NCBI RefSeq assembly: GCF_001544475.1
Contig: NZ_FCNW02000007.1
Span: 118,784 to 182,783 of the forward strand
Origin: Caballeronia humi
GTDB taxonomy: Bacteria > Pseudomonadota > Gammaproteobacteria > Burkholderiales > Burkholderiaceae
Length of the DNA stretch: 64,000 bases
Direction: 5' to 3'
The notes below the pieces were generated by a model that worked only from the letters and a program-made list of their open reading frames with translations, ran no database searches and was not told the DNA's origin. Positions 8,486 to 17,559 of the stretch are shown here, piece after piece. The number at the start of each line of letters is the position of its first letter. Within the stretch, counting starts at the first letter, position 1. Position numbers and translations under genes: made by a program.

Positions 8486-9754
8486 ATGGAGACGCTGGCA
8501 AAGAATCGCACCGATTTGCAGAAGTCCACGCTCGCAATCGTACTGGCGGGCGGGCGCGGGACACGGCTCGGACCGCTCACCGACAAGCGCGTCAAACCTG
8601 CCGTTCACTTCGGCGGGAAATACCGGATCATCGATTTCGCGCTGTCCAACTGTCTGAACTCCGGCATCCGGCGCATCGCCGTCGTTACGCAGTACAAGGC
8701 GCATTCGCTGCTGCGCCATCTGCAGCGCGGCTGGGGCTTCCTGCGCGGCGAGTTCAACGAGTTCATCGATATCTGGCCGGCGCAGCAGCGCGTCGATTCG
8801 AGCTGGTATCGCGGCACCGCCGACGCCGTGTTCCAGAACCTCGACATCATCCGGTCGATCGCGCCGGAGTTTATCGTCGTGCTGGCGGGCGACCATATCT
8901 ACAAGATGGACTACACGCGCATGGTGCTGGATCACGTCGAAAGCGGCGCGGACTGCACGGTCGGCTGTATCGAGGTGCCGCGCATGGAGGCGGTCGCATT
9001 CGGCGTGATGCACGTCGATGAAGACCGCCGCGTCACGGCCTTCCTCGAAAAGCCCGCCGACCCGCCGCCGATGCCCGGCAAGCCGGACATCGCGCTCGCG
9101 AGCATGGGCATCTACGTTTTCAACGCAAAGTACTTGTTCCAGTTGCTGGAGGAGAACATCGCGGCGTCGAACACGGATCACGACTTCGGCAAGGACATTA
9201 TCCCGCGCGTCGTGACGACCGGCCGCGCGATCGCGCATCCGTTCGGCATGTCGTGCGTGACCTCCGATAGCGACCCGAACGCGCCGGCCTACTGGCGCGA
9301 CGTCGGCACGGTCGACGCGTACTGGGCCGCGAACCTCGACCTCGCCTCGACGATTCCCGAACTCGACCTCTACGACCGCAAATGGCCGATCTGGACCAAC
9401 CAGGAGCAGCTTCCGCCCGCGAAGTTCGTGCGCGACCTGAAAGGCGAGCAGGGCGAGATCACGAACCTGCTCGTTTGCGGCGGCTGCGTGATTTCGGGTT
9501 CGCACGTGTCGAAGTCGGTGTTGTCGTCGGCGGTGCGGGTGCATTCGTTCTGTCACATCGACGAGGCAGTATTGTTGCCGCAAGTGACCGTCGGACCGAA
9601 CTGCCGCCTGACGCGCGTCGTGATCGACCGGGGTTGCACCGTGCCGGAGGGGCTCGTGATCGGCGAGGACGCCGAGGAAGACGCCCGGCGCTTTTTCCGC
9701 ACCGAGACGGGCATTACGCTCGTTACGCAGGAGGCGCTGCGACGGCTCACATAA
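8486..9754 (+). CDS. glgC: Glucose-1-phosphate adenylyltransferase (ADP-glucose pyrophosphorylase)
   Basis: 422 residues; AGGAGG precedes the ATG by 6 bases. It makes ADP-glucose from ATP and glucose 1-phosphate, the first committed step of glycogen synthesis. Visible signatures: [19 protein letters not shown] (nucleotide and regulatory site), [37 protein letters not shown], and [12 protein letters not shown] in the sugar-binding region; the C-terminal left-handed beta-helix carries [15 protein letters not shown]. It is followed 56 bases later by glgA. Confidence 0.96.
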   Translation: METLAKNRTDLQKSTLAIVLAGGRGTRLGPLTDKRVKPAVHFGGKYRIIDFALSNCLNSGIRRIAVVTQYKAHSLLRHLQRGWGFLRGEFNEFIDIWPAQQRVDSSWYRGTADAVFQNLDIIRSIAPEFIVVLAGDHIYKMDYTRMVLDHVESGADCTVGCIEVPRMEAVAFGVMHVDEDRRVTAFLEKPADPPPMPGKPDIALASMGIYVFNAKYLFQLLEENIAASNTDHDFGKDIIPRVVTTGRAIAHPFGMSCVTSDSDPNAPAYWRDVGTVDAYWAANLDLASTIPELDLYDRKWPIWTNQEQLPPAKFVRDLKGEQGEITNLLVCGGCVISGSHVSKSVLSSAVRVHSFCHIDEAVLLPQVTVGPNCRLTRVVIDRGCTVPEGLVIGEDAEEDARRFFRTETGITLVTQEALRRLT

Positions 9755-9810
9755 CGGCGCGGCGGATTTGCGCCGCCCCCGACCAATAAAAGCAATCGAC
9801 TGGAGAGCCG

Positions 9811-11286
9811 ATGACCGTTTGCGTGCTGCATGTCGCAGCTGAGATGTATCCGCTGTTGAAAACCGGCGGACTCGCCGATGTCGTGGGCGCGCTGCCGCCC
9901 GCGCAATCGCAACTGGGCTCCGACGCGCGCGTGATCCTGCCGGGTTTTCCGGCAGTGCTCGCGGGATTGACCGGCATCGAGCCGGTCGCCGTGCTCGGCC
10001 ACGCCTTCGGCGCGGGCGAAGTCCGGCTGGAGCGTGGTCTTCTGGAGCCGCACGGCGTCGTGGTGTACGTCGTCCGGGCCGATTCGTTCTATGACCGTCC
10101 GGGCAACCCGTATCTGGACGCGTCGCATCATCCGTACGGCGACAACGACCGCCGCTTCGCGCTGCTCGCGTGGGCGGCGGCGCGCGTCGCGACGGGCGCC
10201 GATCCCGACTGGCATCCCCACATTCTCCACGCGCACGACTGGCACGCGGGCCTGGCGCCGGCGTATCTGCGCGCGTTCGAGCGTTCCAGCGGCACGCCGC
10301 GCATCCCGTCGGTGATGACGGTGCATAACCTGGCATACCAGGGCGTCTTCCCGGCGGAGCAATTCGGCGTTCTGCAACTCCCGCCCGATTTCCTGGCGGT
10401 CGATGGTGTCGAGTTCTACGGCCACCTGTCGTTCCTGAAGGCGGGGCTCTATTTCGCTGAACGCATCACGACGGTGAGTCCCACCTACGCGCGCGAAATC
10501 CAGACGCAGCAACACGGCGCGGGCCTTCACGGCCTGCTCCAGACGCGTTCGCACGACATCAGCGGCATTTTGAACGGTGTCGATTATTCGATCTGGAATC
10601 CGTCGACGGATACGACGATCGACACCCGCTACACGCCCGCCAAGCCCACCGGCAAGCTGAAATGCAAGGCGGCGCTGCAGGAGCGCCTGGGGCTTGAACG
10701 CAACGACGACGCGCTGCTTTTCGGCGTCGTGAGCCGTCTGACGGAGCAAAAGGGGCTGGATCTGCTGCTGTCGGCGATTCCGGACATCGTTCAGCGCGGC
10801 GGGCAGCTTGCCGTGCTCGGCACCGGCGACCTGGCGCTCGAAAACGGCATGAAGAACGCGGCGGCGGCGCATCCGGGCGCGGTGGCGGTGGAACTGGGAT
10901 TCGACGAGACGCTGTCGCATTCGATCATCGCGGGCTGCGACATCGTGATGGTGCCGTCGCGCTTCGAGCCGTGCGGCCTCACGCAGTTGTATGCGCTCGC
11001 TTACGGGTCGCTGCCGCTCGTGCATCGCGTGGGCGGGCTCGCTGATACGGTCGTGGATTCGTCGCTGGAAAATCTCGCCGACGATCTCGCGACGGGTTTT
11101 GTCTTCGACGCGTTCGAGCGGCCGGGCATCGTCGCGGCGATCCGACGGGCGTTCGCGCTCAAGGCACGCCGTACCGAGTGGAAAACGGTGATGCGCCGCG
11201 CAATGACGAAGAACTTCGGCTGGGAAGCGGCAGCGCAGGATTATGCGGAGATTTATCGGGGGCTGAGGCCGTCGGATCAGCCTTGA
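9811..11286 (+). CDS. glgA: Glycogen synthase (ADP-glucose-dependent, GT5)
   Basis: 491 residues; TGGAGAG precedes the ATG. It transfers glucose from ADP-glucose to the growing alpha-1,4-glucan. GT5 motifs: KTGGLADVVGALP at about residue 15, HAHDWHAGLAPAYL, GILNGVDYSIWNP, SRLTEQKGLDLL, and PSRFEPCGLTQLYALAYG with the conserved E-x7-E-like region. It is adjacent to glgC and probably co-transcribed; no branching enzyme, phosphorylase or glgX is in the window. Its last 10 bases overlap the convergent IclR gene. Confidence 0.96.
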   Translation: MTVCVLHVAAEMYPLLKTGGLADVVGALPPAQSQLGSDARVILPGFPAVLAGLTGIEPVAVLGHAFGAGEVRLERGLLEPHGVVVYVVRADSFYDRPGNPYLDASHHPYGDNDRRFALLAWAAARVATGADPDWHPHILHAHDWHAGLAPAYLRAFERSSGTPRIPSVMTVHNLAYQGVFPAEQFGVLQLPPDFLAVDGVEFYGHLSFLKAGLYFAERITTVSPTYAREIQTQQHGAGLHGLLQTRSHDISGILNGVDYSIWNPSTDTTIDTRYTPAKPTGKLKCKAALQERLGLERNDDALLFGVVSRLTEQKGLDLLLSAIPDIVQRGGQLAVLGTGDLALENGMKNAAAAHPGAVAVELGFDETLSHSIIAGCDIVMVPSRFEPCGLTQLYALAYGSLPLVHRVGGLADTVVDSSLENLADDLATGFVFDAFERPGIVAAIRRAFALKARRTEWKTVMRRAMTKNFGWEAAAQDYAEIYRGLRPSDQP

Positions 11287-12062
11287 GCGAAGCCGAAGCG
11301 CCATGAAAGCCGGCGCGTCGCGGTCAGCAGGCGCTGCGCGAGCGCGCCGGCGGGATCGCTGTCGAACCCGCCCGACGAGCCGATCACCGCGATGACCAGA
11401 CACACGCTCCCCGTGTGGTCGAAGACCGGCGCCGCCAGCGTGTGGATGCCGGGGACGGGCGCGTCCAGCGCGGTATCGAAGCCTTCATGCTTTATCGAGG
11501 CGAGGCGCGTCTCGTAGGCGTCGTCTGGCGGACTGGCCCGGCCCGCGAGCCGGATGCCATCCTGCTGCAACAGCGGCGCGAGCACGTCGCGCGCGAGATG
11601 CGCCGCGAACACCCGCCCGATCGCCGTATTCACGAGCGACATTACCGTGCCGATCCGCAAGCTCACATGCTGCGGTCGCGCCGATTCCTCCAATCGCACG
11701 ACGGTCGGCCCGAGCGGCCCGAGCGCCGCCGCCGCGACGCTCATGCCGGTGTCGGCGGCGAGGGCGGCGATTTCCGGCTCGGCGTCGCGGATCGGCGAAA
11801 GGCGCTGAAGCGCGATCAAGCCGAGTTCCAGGCTCAACGGCCCCGCTTCGAACAGGCCGGCGTCGTCGCGGGTCAGGAGGCCGATCTTGACCAGACTCAC
11901 CAGATGCGGGAACGCCTTCGCGGCGGGCATCCCGGCGGCCGCCGCGAGATCGCGCAGGGACAGCGGCCGCCCCGCGCCCACGAGCGCGAGCAGCAGGTCG
12001 CCGGTGTTGTCGAGCGCGCTGATGCCGCGCTGGGCTTTGGTGTCGTCGGTGGAAGGCGTCAT
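11277..12062 (-). CDS. IclR family transcriptional regulator (second of a tandem pair)
   Basis: 261 residues from ATG 12062 (MTPSTDDTKAQRG). An N-terminal winged helix (LSLRDLAAAAGMPAAKAFPH) is followed by the GAF-like effector domain (VSLRIGTVMSLVNTAIGRVF). The start overlaps the stop of the preceding IclR gene by ATGA, implying translational coupling. The two proteins align along their whole length and probably arose by duplication. Likely targets are the divergent MBL/MFS genes. Confidence 0.88.
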   Translation of the reverse strand: MTPSTDDTKAQRGISALDNTGDLLLALVGAGRPLSLRDLAAAAGMPAAKAFPHLVSLVKIGLLTRDDAGLFEAGPLSLELGLIALQRLSPIRDAEPEIAALAADTGMSVAAAALGPLGPTVVRLEESARPQHVSLRIGTVMSLVNTAIGRVFAAHLARDVLAPLLQQDGIRLAGRASPPDDAYETRLASIKHEGFDTALDAPVPGIHTLAAPVFDHTGSVCLVIAVIGSSGGFDSDPAGALAQRLLTATRRLSWRFGFAQG

Positions 12063-12832
12063 AAGAGTGCGGCGATGTCGCGCGCCGTCGCGAGGAGCGC
12101 TTGCGCGACCGGGCCGTCCCACCCGACATCGATCGAACCTGATGGGCCGATCACTGTCAGTGCGAGTTGCATGCGCTGCGACGCATCGACGACGGGCACG
12201 CTCAGGCTGCTGATGCCGGGGCTCGGCGAATCGACGCTGCGCTCGATACCGCGTGCGCGGATTTCCTCAATGCGCTCGTCGGGAAGCAGCGCGTCTCGCT
12301 GATTCACGAGCATCGCGGCGACTTGCGCGGAATCGTGGAACGCGCGGAAGACGCGGCCGGTGGCCGTCGCTGAGAGCGACATCACCGTGCCGACGTGCAG
12401 ATTCACATGCAGCGGATACCCGCCGCGCTCGTAGCGCACGATGGTTGGCCCCTGCGGTCCGCCGACGCACACCGCTACGCTGAACCCGGTCGATTCCGCG
12501 AGCGCCGCGACGTGCGGCACGGCCACGCGATACGCGCTCTGTTGTTCGAGGTGCAGCAAACCGAGCCGCAGCGACAACGGACCGGGCTCGTAATTGCCGG
12601 TAAGCGCGTCGCGCTTGACGAGCCCGAGCCGCGTCAGGCTGACAAGATAGGTATGTGCCTGCGCAGTCGGCAATTGCGCGGCATCGGCGAGGACGCTCAA
12701 CGCGAGCGGCGCGCGATGGCGCGCGAGCGCATCAAGCAGCCGCCCGCCGACCTCGACGCTCTGAATACCGCGCTGTTTCTTCTCCGGCGCGACGTTTATG
12801 GATGGTTCGCCCAAGCAAATCCCGGTTGGCAA
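12059..12832 (-). CDS. IclR family transcriptional regulator (first of a tandem pair)
   Basis: Up to 257 residues. The winged helix includes LSVLADAAQLPTAQAHTYLV, and the effector domain includes VNLHVGTVMSLSATATGRVF and GPSGSIDVGWDGPVAQAL. The start is uncertain: no ATG lies near the N-terminus, so the frame is drawn from the TTG at 12832, with a second TTG six codons later; neither has a strong ribosome site. It overlaps the next IclR gene by 4 bases. It is divergent from the MBL-fold gene, with a promoter and inverted repeat between. Confidence 0.82.
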   Translation of the reverse strand: MPTGICLGEPSINVAPEKKQRGIQSVEVGGRLLDALARHRAPLALSVLADAAQLPTAQAHTYLVSLTRLGLVKRDALTGNYEPGPLSLRLGLLHLEQQSAYRVAVPHVAALAESTGFSVAVCVGGPQGPTIVRYERGGYPLHVNLHVGTVMSLSATATGRVFRAFHDSAQVAAMLVNQRDALLPDERIEEIRARGIERSVDSPSPGISSLSVPVVDASQRMQLALTVIGPSGSIDVGWDGPVAQALLATARDIAALL

Positions 12833-12921
12833 GATTTCGAGAAAGGGAGATGGTAGCCGAGACGCGCCCTAAAACCAGAAGCGGCGCCCGCTACCCGGCG
12901 TTTACCCGTAATTTGCGTATA

Positions 12922-12935
12922 GCAAGCATACTTGC
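12922..12935. promoter_or_regulatory. Inverted repeat, candidate IclR operator
   Basis: GCAAG-CATA-CTTGC lies directly upstream of a -35 element in the divergent IclR/MBL intergenic region, inside a slightly larger symmetric stretch (GTAT...ATAC). Position suits an IclR activator or repressor site; binding is inference. Confidence 0.4.
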
Positions 12936-12937
12936 TG

Positions 12938-12966
12938 TTGACAAATATTCGTGTGACGCCGATCAT
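12938..12966 (+). promoter_or_regulatory. Candidate sigma-70 promoter of the MBL-MFS operon
   Basis: A consensus -35 TTGACA (12938-12943) is followed after 17 bases by GATCAT (12961-12966, 4 of 6 to TATAAT). The predicted transcript would start about 35 bases before the ATG at 13005. Confidence 0.5.
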
Positions 12967-13004
12967 CGTCCCATCCCCTCACAGAACACTTAAGCGAGAC
13001 GACA

Positions 13005-13964
13005 ATGGCAAAGGCATTTGCATCCCAGGCCGACCTGGAAGTCAAGAAGATCACCTTCACGCAGCTTTCCGAGAACGCCTACGCGTACACGGCGGAAGGC
13101 GATCCGAACTCGGGCGTGATCATCGGCGACGACGGCGTGCTGATCGTCGACACGACGGCCACGCCCGCAATGGCGCAAGACCTTATCGAGAAAATCCGCA
13201 GCGTCACCGACAAGCCGATCAAGTACGTCGTCCTTTCGCACTATCACGCGGTGCGCGTGCTGGGCGCGTCGGCGTATTTCGCGGAGGGCGCGCAGCAGGT
13301 GATCGCGAGTCGCGGCACGTACGAGATGATCGTCGAGCGTGGCGAGCAGGACATGAAATCCGAAATCGAGCGCTTTCCGCGGCTTTTCGCGGGCGTCGAA
13401 ACGGTGCCGGGCCTGACCTGGCCGACGCTCGTCTTCGAGAAGGAAATCACGCTGTGGCTCGGCAAGCTCGAAGTGAAGATCGCGCATCTCGGCTCGGGCC
13501 ACACGAAGGGCGATACGATCGTTTGGCTGCCGTCGCAGAAAGTGCTGTTTTCGGGTGACCTGGTCGAATACGATGCCGCCTGCTATTGCGGCGACGCGCA
13601 ACTCGAACAATGGCCGACGACGCTCGAAGCCCTGCGCGCGCTGAACGCCGAGAAGCTCGTACCGGGGCGCGGCCCCGCGCTGCTGTCGCCGGCGGACGTG
13701 AACAAGGGCATCGACTACACAAAGGACTTCGTGACGACACTCCTGCAGGCGGGTCGCGAAGCCGTCGAGGAGAAGCTCGATCTGAAGGGCGCGATGGCGC
13801 ATACGCGCAAATCGATGGACCCGAAGTTCGGCCAGGTGTTCATCTACGAGCACTGCCTGCCGTTCGACGTCTCGCGCGCGTTCGACGAAGCGAGCGGCAT
13901 CACGCATCCGCGCATCTGGACCGCGCAGCGCGACAAGGACATGTGGGCCGCGCTGCAGGACTGA
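13005..13964 (+). CDS. MBL-fold protein with degenerate metal site
   Basis: 319 residues. The metallo-beta-lactamase fold is clear (GVIIGDDGVLIVDTTAT, VVLSHYHAVRVLGAS, LGSGHTKGDTIVWLP, VLFSGDLVEYD). The usual HxHxDH motif reads HYHAVR, so the Asp and last His of the second zinc site are Val and Arg, and the usual GHG near the C-terminus is GRG. The first-site His residues and the bridging Asp (SGDL) remain. It may bind one metal or have a shifted chemistry. There is no signal peptide. It is followed by an MFS carrier and controlled from a promoter facing the IclR pair, so a catabolic role is likely but the substrate is unknown. Confidence 0.85.
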   Translation: MAKAFASQADLEVKKITFTQLSENAYAYTAEGDPNSGVIIGDDGVLIVDTTATPAMAQDLIEKIRSVTDKPIKYVVLSHYHAVRVLGASAYFAEGAQQVIASRGTYEMIVERGEQDMKSEIERFPRLFAGVETVPGLTWPTLVFEKEITLWLGKLEVKIAHLGSGHTKGDTIVWLPSQKVLFSGDLVEYDAACYCGDAQLEQWPTTLEALRALNAEKLVPGRGPALLSPADVNKGIDYTKDFVTTLLQAGREAVEEKLDLKGAMAHTRKSMDPKFGQVFIYEHCLPFDVSRAFDEASGITHPRIWTAQRDKDMWAALQD

Positions 13965-13983
13965 GCCTCCTTAGTCAAATCAC

Positions 13984-14007
13984 CGCGAACGGCGCCCGCC
14001 GTTCGCG
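13984..14007 (+). terminator. Hairpin between the MBL and MFS genes
   Basis: A 10-bp perfect stem (CGCGAACGGC / GCCGTTCGCG) with a 4-base loop and no T-run. It is more likely an intra-operon processing or attenuation hairpin than a full terminator. Confidence 0.45.
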
Positions 14008-14068
14008 TCCCTCTTCAATTCAATCCACGGCGCATCAGACGCCGGCCATCCTGTTCCTGGAGTGAGAC

Positions 14069-15400
14069 ATGTCGAAGCCGATCAGTACGGCGACGGTCCC
14101 CGTGACCGCCGTCGCGGATGAGGACGACCTGCTGTTGCGCAAGGTCGCCTGGCGAATCATCCCGTTTTTGTTTCTTTGCTACGTGGTGTCGTTTCTCGAC
14201 CGCATCAACATCGGCTTCGCGCAGTTGCAGATGAAGCACGATCTTGGTTTCAGCGACGCGATGTACGGCCTCGGCGCCGCCGTGTTCTATATCGGCTACG
14301 TGATGTTCGAGGTGCCGAGCAACCTCCTGCTCGCGAAATACGGCGCGCGCCGCACGTTCACGCGGATCATGCTGCTGTGGGGACTTGCCTCGGTCGGGAT
14401 GATGTTCGTCTCGACGCCCGGCCACTTCTATTTGCTGCGTTTCATGCTTGGCGTGTTCGAGGCGGGTTTCTTTCCGGGGATCGTGCTGTACCTGACCTAC
14501 TGGTTCCCGGCGAGCCGGCGCGCGGCGGTGCTGTCGGTGTTCTTCGCGGGCGTCGCGGTGGCGGGTGTGTTCGGCGGGCTCGTGTCCGGCTGGATCATGC
14601 GCGACATGGGCGGCGTGCTCGGCCTCTTCGGCTGGCAATGGATGTTCGCGATCGAAGGCGCGCCGGCCGTGCTGCTCGCCTTCGTGGCGCTCGTCTATCT
14701 CGTCGATTCGCCACGCCACGCGAAGTGGCTTACGCCCTTCGAGCGTGATCGGCTGGAGACGCTCTGCGCCGAAAGCCACGCCGCGCCAAACGCTCACGAT
14801 TCGCACAGTCTGCTGGACGCGCTGCGCAATCCGCGCGTCTATCTCTTCGCGTTCATCTATTTTTCGCTGACGTGTGCTTCGCTGACGCTGAGCTTCTGGA
14901 TGCCGCTGATGATCCGCGATTTCGGCATCAAGGACGTCGTGTCGGTGAGCTTGTATTCGGTCGTGCCGAATGCGATCGGCGCGGTCGGGCTGATTCTGAT
15001 CGCGCGCCATTCCGACCGCGTGAAGGAGCGCCGCAAGCACTTCGCGTTCTGCACGATCGGCGGCGGCCTCGCGCTCTCGGCGCTCACGCTGCACCTGCCG
15101 AGCTTCCCGGCGATGCTCGCGATCCTCTCGGTCGCCTGCGTGCTGATTTTCGCAGCGCTGCCGATCTTCTGGTCGGTGCCGCCGAGCTATCTGACGGGCA
15201 AGACCGCGGCGGCCGGCATCGCGTTCATCAGCAGCATCGGGATCACGAGCGGGATCGTGAGTCCGTGGGCCATCGGCCAGATTCGCACGACGACCGGCAG
15301 TATGGATCTCGCTGTCTATCTGCTTGCCGGATTGTTGCTGTTGAGCGGACTTGCGCTGATGCTGGGTGTCGCGAAAGAGCCTTCCAAGCGCGGTTTCTAG
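14069..15400 (+). CDS. MFS transporter, anion:cation symporter (ACS) type
   Basis: 443 residues with about 12 hydrophobic segments; TGGAG precedes the ATG. ACS-family marks are present: FLDRINIGFAQLQMKHDLG after TM1, YVMFEVPSNLLLAKYGAR after TM2, and LGVFEAGFFPGIVLYLTYW in TM4. Such carriers import organic anions such as phthalate, tartrate, glucarate or other aromatic and sugar acids with protons. It lies 104 bases after the MBL gene, probably in the same operon under IclR control. Its stop overlaps the convergent gene by 4 bases. Confidence 0.9.
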   Translation: MSKPISTATVPVTAVADEDDLLLRKVAWRIIPFLFLCYVVSFLDRINIGFAQLQMKHDLGFSDAMYGLGAAVFYIGYVMFEVPSNLLLAKYGARRTFTRIMLLWGLASVGMMFVSTPGHFYLLRFMLGVFEAGFFPGIVLYLTYWFPASRRAAVLSVFFAGVAVAGVFGGLVSGWIMRDMGGVLGLFGWQWMFAIEGAPAVLLAFVALVYLVDSPRHAKWLTPFERDRLETLCAESHAAPNAHDSHSLLDALRNPRVYLFAFIYFSLTCASLTLSFWMPLMIRDFGIKDVVSVSLYSVVPNAIGAVGLILIARHSDRVKERRKHFAFCTIGGGLALSALTLHLPSFPAMLAILSVACVLIFAALPIFWSVPPSYLTGKTAAAGIAFISSIGITSGIVSPWAIGQIRTTTGSMDLAVYLLAGLLLLSGLALMLGVAKEPSKRGF

Positions 15401-15861
15401 CGTGCGCCCGCGCCCGCCATCGCGCGGAACGTTTCGGGCTTCGCGAAGGCGAGGTATTGCGCCTGCATCTCGGGCGTCAGGCATTCGATCAGCGTGACGT
15501 TATCGATCCACAGTTCGATCACATCGAAGAAGTGATTGCCGCGCGTGCAGCGCACGGCGCGCCAGCCTTCGCGCGCGCCGATCGCGATCACGTCTTCCGC
15601 CGGCAGCTTCGTCGCGACGGCGAGGTGGAATGCGCTGTAGCCAGCCGGTGGCGCGTCGCCGGGGATGGAGTCGACGTCGCCCGGATGCAGGACGCGGTCG
15701 GCCGGATACACCTCCAGCACGGTGCCGCGCTCGTCGCCCGCCACCGCCATCCACGATCCGGGAAACGCCGGAAAGGGCGCGGCGAACCCGCCCCACAATT
15801 CGGCGATTACGCCGGCGGCGTGCTCGGGTTGGCGCGCGGGTATCGATGCGTGGAAGATCAT
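15397..15861 (-). CDS. Conserved protein of unknown function
   Basis: 154 residues from ATG 15861 (MIFHASIPARQPEHAA), preceded by GGAG. It is soluble, without signal or membrane segments. Notable stretches are PFPAFPGSWMAVAGDERGT, AFHLAVATKLPAEDV and RGNHFFDVIELWIDN. No domain was assigned. It follows the alpha/beta hydrolase gene by 58 bases on the same strand and is probably co-transcribed. Confidence 0.75.
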   Translation of the reverse strand: MIFHASIPARQPEHAAGVIAELWGGFAAPFPAFPGSWMAVAGDERGTVLEVYPADRVLHPGDVDSIPGDAPPAGYSAFHLAVATKLPAEDVIAIGAREGWRAVRCTRGNHFFDVIELWIDNVTLIECLTPEMQAQYLAFAKPETFRAMAGAGAR

Positions 15862-15919
15862 CGCGATGCTCCGTTCCTGGGCTCGGCTTTCTAACATAGC
15901 ACCATCGCGCGCAAACGGC

Positions 15920-16753
15920 TCACGCTTCGCTCGCGAACCGTCGGATGTCTGCATTCAGGCGCTCCGTGTGGCTCAGAAAGACTCCATGCGGCGCGCCTTC
16001 GTAGACGACGAGCCGCGCGTTCGGCACGAGCGCGGCCGTTCGGCGGGACGTCAGTTCAAGCGGATTCGATACGTCGTCGTCGCCTTGCACGACGAGCGTC
16101 GGCAAACCGAGCGCCGCCAGTTCCGCGCGGAAATCGCCGCCGTTGATCGTCTCGTAGCACTCGTGCAGCGCAAGCGGCGACGTGCGCAACGCCATCTCGC
16201 AAATCCACTCGATTATCGCCTCCGATACGTCCGGCCCCGCGAACGGCCGCGCATTCTCGGCGAGCCAGCGCGGATAGTCGGTGGCGAGATCGCGCTGGAA
16301 GGCGTCGACGTGGGCGCGCTCGATGCCGTCGGGATTGTCCGGCGTCTGCGCGAGCATCGGCAGCGTCGCGGCGATCAGCACGAGCCGCGCGACGCGCGCC
16401 GTTCCGTGGCGCGTGACGTGGCGCACGGTTTCGGCGCCGCCCATCGAATAACCGACGAGCGTGACGTCGCGCAGGTCGAGGGATTCGATGACGGCGGCGA
16501 TGTCGTCGGCAAGGGTATCGTAGTCGTAGCCTCGGCCCGGGTCGCTCGATCGTCCGTGGCCGCGGCGGTCGAATGCGACGCAGCGAAAGCCCGCGCGCGT
16601 GAGCGGCAGCATCTGGTAGGCCCACATATCGCTCGGGAGCGAGTAGCTGCCGACGAAGACGATCGGCCGGCCTGTGCCCCAGTCGCGATAGAAGAGTTCG
16701 ACGCCGTCGCGCGTCGTGACGAAGTTGGGGCGGGTGATTGCGTTGGCAGGCAT
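15920..16753 (-). CDS. Alpha/beta hydrolase (non-heme chloroperoxidase-like)
   Basis: 277 residues; GAGGAGA precedes the ATG. Hydrolase fold with nucleophile elbow GYSMGG (Ser), acid in VQGDDDVSNP and the His in GAPHGVFLSH. RDWGTGRPIVFVGSYSLPSDMW supplies the oxyanion region; AFDRRGHGRSSDP is typical of the bromoperoxidase/chloroperoxidase and lactonase branch. There is no signal peptide. The physiological substrate is unknown. Confidence 0.88.
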   Translation of the reverse strand: MPANAITRPNFVTTRDGVELFYRDWGTGRPIVFVGSYSLPSDMWAYQMLPLTRAGFRCVAFDRRGHGRSSDPGRGYDYDTLADDIAAVIESLDLRDVTLVGYSMGGAETVRHVTRHGTARVARLVLIAATLPMLAQTPDNPDGIERAHVDAFQRDLATDYPRWLAENARPFAGPDVSEAIIEWICEMALRTSPLALHECYETINGGDFRAELAALGLPTLVVQGDDDVSNPLELTSRRTAALVPNARLVVYEGAPHGVFLSHTERLNADIRRFASEA

Positions 16754-16961
16754 GTCGTTCTCCTCGATCGAAGCGGTTAAAGTCGCACGGCGTCGGGCCG
16801 TTCGATGCTTTCATCGTCGCAATTCGCGGGAGGGAGAACAATTACGCGGGAGGTAAAGCGCGGGCGAATCCCGACAATCCAAAATTGACACGCTAGACTA
16901 TCCAGGCATCGACGAACCATCGCCGATGCGGCCAAACCGACCTTACAACCTGGACTGTCAG

Positions 16962-17099
16962 ATGAAAGCTTTCGCTAAAAAAAGTGTTGCCGTTTTGCTT
17001 CTCGCTACCTTTGCCGTTTCGACTGCGGCGCTTGCCAAGTCGACGCATCATCATCACAAGTCCACGCACGCCAAGCATGTGAAGCACGAAGCGCATTGA
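16962..17099 (+). CDS. Short secreted His/Lys-rich peptide
   Basis: 45 residues. The first 25 form a typical signal peptide (KK, then AVLLLATFAVSTAALA), leaving a mature peptide of about 20 residues with nine His, among them HHHH, and six Lys. This suggests a periplasmic metal-binding or polyanion-binding peptide; no family was recognised. The ribosome site is weak. Good signal-peptide design and a terminator-like hairpin right after the stop support a real gene. Confidence 0.6.
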   Translation: MKAFAKKSVAVLLLATFAVSTAALAKSTHHHHKSTHAKHVKHEAH

Positions 17100-17115
17100 T
17101 GCGTTAAGGCTTCGG

Positions 17116-17147
17116 CCGCCGCTCGCGTCGTTCGCTGCGAGCGGCGG
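17116..17147. terminator. Hairpin between convergent small genes
   Basis: An 11-bp perfect stem (CCGCCGCTCGC / GCGAGCGGCGG) with a 10-base loop, 16 bases after the peptide stop and just beyond the end of the opposite gene. There is no T-run. Confidence 0.55.
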
Positions 17148-17156
17148 TCAGAAAAC

Positions 17157-17432
17157 TCAATCGTCCTCGCTCGAATAGAGTTTGCAGCGTGCGCCGCCAT
17201 CGATGGAACCGCGCATGTCGATCTGCACACGGCGTGCATTCGCGCCGCACGGTCCGCTGTCGTAACTCGTGCGCATCGCGGACGGCGCCACGCTCGCCAA
17301 GCGCATGTTTTGATCCGCTGCCGATTCGTGAAGCAACGCCTGACTTGCGGCACCCGCCGATGTCGCCGATTCCCCCGATACGGAAGTCGACGCCACGACG
17401 ATCACACCACCGCAAAGAATGATTTTCCACAT
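17157..17432 (-). CDS. Small secreted protein of unknown function
   Basis: 91 residues from ATG 17432, with GAGGCGAG just upstream. A hydrophobic signal sequence (MWKIILCGGVIVVASTSVSG) is followed by a polar mature part with two Cys (GPCGANARR, GARCKLY) that could form a disulfide. No family was recognised. It is divergent from the FUSC gene. Confidence 0.65.
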   Translation of the reverse strand: MWKIILCGGVIVVASTSVSGESATSAGAASQALLHESAADQNMRLASVAPSAMRTSYDSGPCGANARRVQIDMRGSIDGGARCKLYSSEDD

Positions 17433-17559
17433 GACTCGCCTCGCGTAGAAGAGAAGGGCCGGGGCACACGTTTTGCTGCGTCGCAACACAAAATTGCCCC
17501 GTTCATAATTGCCTGTCAAGTTCGCGAAAAAAACGTCGCGGGCAGCGCGGAGCGGCCGC

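Noticed and set aside
8468..11403. Two long minus-strand frames opposite glgC and glgA (622 and 616 codons)
   Set aside because: High-GC antisense shadows; glgC and glgA have full motif sets on the plus strand.
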